Shown: positions 62,257-64,000 of the stretch, in pieces
Position numbering within the stretch: position 1 is the stretch's first letter
Layout of the letters: each line of letters starts with the position of its first letter
Origin: Candidatus Fermentimicrarchaeum limneticum
GTDB lineage: Archaea > Micrarchaeota > Micrarchaeia > Burarchaeales > Fermentimicrarchaeaceae
Assembly (NCBI GenBank): GCA_013426015.1
Contig: CP058998.1
Coordinates: forward strand, 984,142-1,048,141
DNA: 64,000 bases
Direction: 5' to 3'
Notes under the pieces: generated by a model
What the model saw: the letters and a program-made list of their open reading frames with translations, nothing else
Databases searched by the model: none
What the model was told of the DNA's origin: nothing
Program-made: the position numbers and the translations under genes

Positions 62257-62829
62257 ATGAGAATAGGAATGGAAGAGTATGCAGTAGTAGTAGATTCGCT
62301 CCCTTACGGGAAATCGACAGATGCGAGAAGGGAGCCAGTTGCGCAGGTTATAGGAGAGGACTATTTTACGTTATTGGAAGTGACGCCTAAACCCGATACG
62401 ACTATTTCTGTCGGAGAGAGGATATACATTGGCAAGGGTCCTAGGGACAAGGTAGACCACATCAAGAGCAGGATAACCTACTTTGACCTGACTTCTTCTT
62501 CAAGGGCAGAACTGGAAAGGGCGATAAAGAGGATAATAACAGAGAAGGAGCCCTATTTTGTGAGCTTCTTCAACAAATGCGGGCCGATAAACATAAGGAT
62601 GCACCAGCTTGAAATTCTCCCAGGAGTCGGGAAGAAGCACATGAGGGACATTCTGGATGAAAGGGAGAGGAAGCCTTTCGAGAGCATTGCCGACATAAAC
62701 AAGAGGGTTGCGCTCCTGCCGGATGCCTCCAAGATAATCACAGATAGGGTGCTGGAGGAGCTGATGGGAAAGTCCAAGTACTACCTCCTCACGAGGCCGC
62801 CCTTCCAGAAAGAAGAGGGTCAGTTCTGA
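62257..62829 (+). CDS. DUF655 RNA-binding protein
   Basis: 190 residues of the archaeal DUF655/COG1491 family: N-terminal beta-rich domain (YAVVVDSLPYGKS, VGERIYIGKGPRDKVDHI) and a C-terminal helix-hairpin-helix (LEILPGVGKKHMRDILDERERKPFES). It probably binds RNA and, by conserved position between rpoF and ksgA, is linked to rRNA maturation. The last base overlaps the ksgA ATG (TGATG). Confidence 0.92.
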   Translation: MRIGMEEYAVVVDSLPYGKSTDARREPVAQVIGEDYFTLLEVTPKPDTTISVGERIYIGKGPRDKVDHIKSRITYFDLTSSSRAELERAIKRIITEKEPYFVSFFNKCGPINIRMHQLEILPGVGKKHMRDILDERERKPFESIADINKRVALLPDASKIITDRVLEELMGKSKYYLLTRPPFQKEEGQF

Positions 62830-63632
62830 TGCTCAGGGATGAGCTGCTGGCAATTTTTGAGAGGTACGACATACACCCAAGGAAGAGAATGAGCCAGAGC
62901 TTTCTTGTTGATGAAAGAGTAATAGAGAAGGAAGTAGATTACGCGGAAGTTGATGGCAAGGAGGTTCTTGAGATAGGTCCGGGAGTAGGCTTTTTGACAA
63001 GAGCACTTGCAGAAAGGGCAGGGAAGGTTGTTGCAGTTGAGAAGGATGGGCGGCTTGCCAGGCTGCTTCAGGATTCAATGCCCGAATCAGTTGAAGTTAT
63101 CGAAGCAGACTTCCTCAAATACAATGTGAAGAAAGCGGAGGTTATTGTTTCAAACGTACCCTACTCCATTTCGTCGCCTTTGCTGTTCAAAATTGCCGAG
63201 ATGGATTTTGAGAGGGCTGTTCTGTGCTTCCAGGAGGAGTTCGCAAGAAGGATGGTTGCCAAGTCAGGAAGCAGCGAATACTCCCGCCTTTCTGTCATGA
63301 GCCAGCTCAGCTTTGAACCGAGAATTCTGCAGAAAGTCTCAAGGGGCTGCTTCTTCCCGGTACCGAGGGTGGATTCCGCGCTTGTTCTGCTGAAACCTAA
63401 AGGAAAGAAGGTTGACGAGCTCTCAGGCAGGCTCATAAACTTCATCTTCCAGCACAGGAACAGGACGGTAAGAAGCGCGCTTGTGAGCTCTTCCAGAAAT
63501 CTCGGGATTGAAAAAAGGGAGCTGATGCAGCTGGCTGAACAACTGCCTTTCAGGGAAAGAAGGGTGATTTCGCTGACCTTGGAAGAGATCATGGAGCTTG
63601 TTGGAAAAAAGGAGCTCAGGGGAAAACTCTGA
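62829..63632 (+). CDS. ksgA: 16S rRNA (adenine-N6,N6)-dimethyltransferase
   Basis: Dimethylates the two adenines of helix 45 in 16S rRNA. SAM motif I EIGPGVGFLTRAL near residue 48, VVAVEKDGRL, EADFLKY and catalytic NVPYSISSPL are present; the C-terminal helical domain has FFPVPRVDSALV. 267 residues is normal. It converges on the histone-fold-like gene with no spacer. Confidence 0.96.
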   Translation: MLRDELLAIFERYDIHPRKRMSQSFLVDERVIEKEVDYAEVDGKEVLEIGPGVGFLTRALAERAGKVVAVEKDGRLARLLQDSMPESVEVIEADFLKYNVKKAEVIVSNVPYSISSPLLFKIAEMDFERAVLCFQEEFARRMVAKSGSSEYSRLSVMSQLSFEPRILQKVSRGCFFPVPRVDSALVLLKPKGKKVDELSGRLINFIFQHRNRTVRSALVSSSRNLGIEKRELMQLAEQLPFRERRVISLTLEEIMELVGKKELRGKL

Positions 63633-64000
63633 TCAGAATTCCTCCTCCGAGTGCTCCATTTCCATTATCACTTCCTCAAGCTCCGCCCTCTGTTTCATAA
63701 GAAGTTGCTTTATCCTGGCAAACCTCTTTGCCTGCAAATCAACACTCCTGTATTTCTTTGATGCCTTGTTGAAATGCTCGATTGAAAGGGTGTAGAACTC
63801 CTCGTTGTCCATAGCCTTTGCAACGTCATTAAGGATTCTCCCCAGCAGCTCGTTCGCGGATATCTTCACGTCTCTCCTTATCTGGTGCTCCTTCTGGAAG
63901 TTCTTTTTGAGGATTCGGACAACCCTTGCATTCGGGAATGGAAGTTCTAGTTTCTCAAGCTCCTCCTCTTCCTTCACCTCATCAGTTTCGCTAGTGGCAA
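63633..64000 (-). CDS. Histone-fold-like protein (5' end may lie outside window)
   Basis: At least 115 residues. LPFPNARVVRILKKN, VKISANELLGRILNDVAKAMDNE, and YTLSIEHFNKASKKYR read as the three helices of an archaeal histone/NF-YB fold, with a longer insertion after the first helix and a C-terminal acidic coiled extension ending EMEHSEEEF. The frame is open to the window edge; GTG 63977 after GATGAG is a possible start. It may act in chromatin or transcription. Confidence 0.6.
   Translation of the reverse strand, partial: ATSETDEVKEEEELEKLELPFPNARVVRILKKNFQKEHQIRRDVKISANELLGRILNDVAKAMDNEEFYTLSIEHFNKASKKYRSVDLQAKRFARIKQLLMKQRAELEEVIMEMEHSEEEF

Overview
The window is archaeal chromosome. Evidence includes archaeal/eukaryotic-type information processing (RfcL, Orc1/Cdc6, TBP, RpoF, eIF6, L18Ae, L21e, L31e, L39e, S19e, PDCD5, prefoldin alpha, SRP54/FtsY, RNase P p21), PurP, split GMP synthetase, HMG-CoA reductase, TATA boxes about 26 nt upstream of leaderless starts, and GGTGAT/GGAGG ribosome sites. 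No methanogenesis gene is visible. A bacterial-like folate set (glyA-folD-folC plus purN) suggests an archaeon that uses folate C1 carriers. Compact, overlapping genes and reduced proteins (a single-repeat TBP, a stand-alone NFACT-R protein) would fit a small-genome DPANN-type or related lineage, but I cannot assign a phylum.

Layout. 1-6.5 kb: pheS (cut by the window edge), pheT, rfcL, a YchF-like GTPase, a small membrane protein, orc1/cdc6. 6.6-10.2 kb: a giant beta-helix surface protein. 10.2-18.1 kb: endonuclease Q, AmrS, a coiled-coil protein, glyA-folD-folC, a secreted protein, purN. 18.1-24 kb (minus strand): a membrane protein, a Nfo-like AP endonuclease, an M50 protease, a hypothetical protein, cdc48, NFACT-R, NUDIX. 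24-25.2 kb: a solo TnpB element placed against topA. 25.2-28.1 kb: topA and a protein that looks like a GINS domain joined to a phospholipase-D-type nuclease domain. 28-36 kb: pyrG, an AT-rich radical SAM gene, a candidate structured RNA, rtcA, and a coupled srp54-ridA-mscS-prepilin peptidase operon. 36-45.4 kb: a gene whose start is tandemly duplicated, hmgA, glycosylation/envelope genes, and a VirB6-like membrane protein coupled to a Cys-rich surface protein. 45.4-49.7 kb: two purP paralogues, guaA subunits, a VTT protein. 49.8-51.4 kb: tRNA-Leu followed by a small accessory island (integrase fragment, toxin-antitoxin pair). 51.6-54.5 kb: ZIP transporter, DEAD-box helicase, membrane protein. 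54.5-58.5 kb: the conserved S19e-PDCD5-L39e-L31e-eIF6-L18Ae-prefoldin-FtsY operon. 58.6-60.5 kb: a decayed TnpB element, a duplicated S19e fragment, rnp4, an intron-containing tRNA-Ile(UAU), RNase H, a strongly structured intergenic region, a tRNA-Ser-like gene and 5S rRNA. 60.6-64 kb: HEAT-like protein, half-size TBP, L21e-rpoF-DUF655-ksgA, and a histone-fold-like gene cut by the window end.

The most unusual items are the one-repeat TBP, the GINS-like/PLD fusion, tRNA-Ile(UAU) with a bulge-helix-bulge intron, and two long, perfect but mutually exclusive hairpins downstream of the 5S/tRNA unit. All calls are from reading the sequence; no database search was run.
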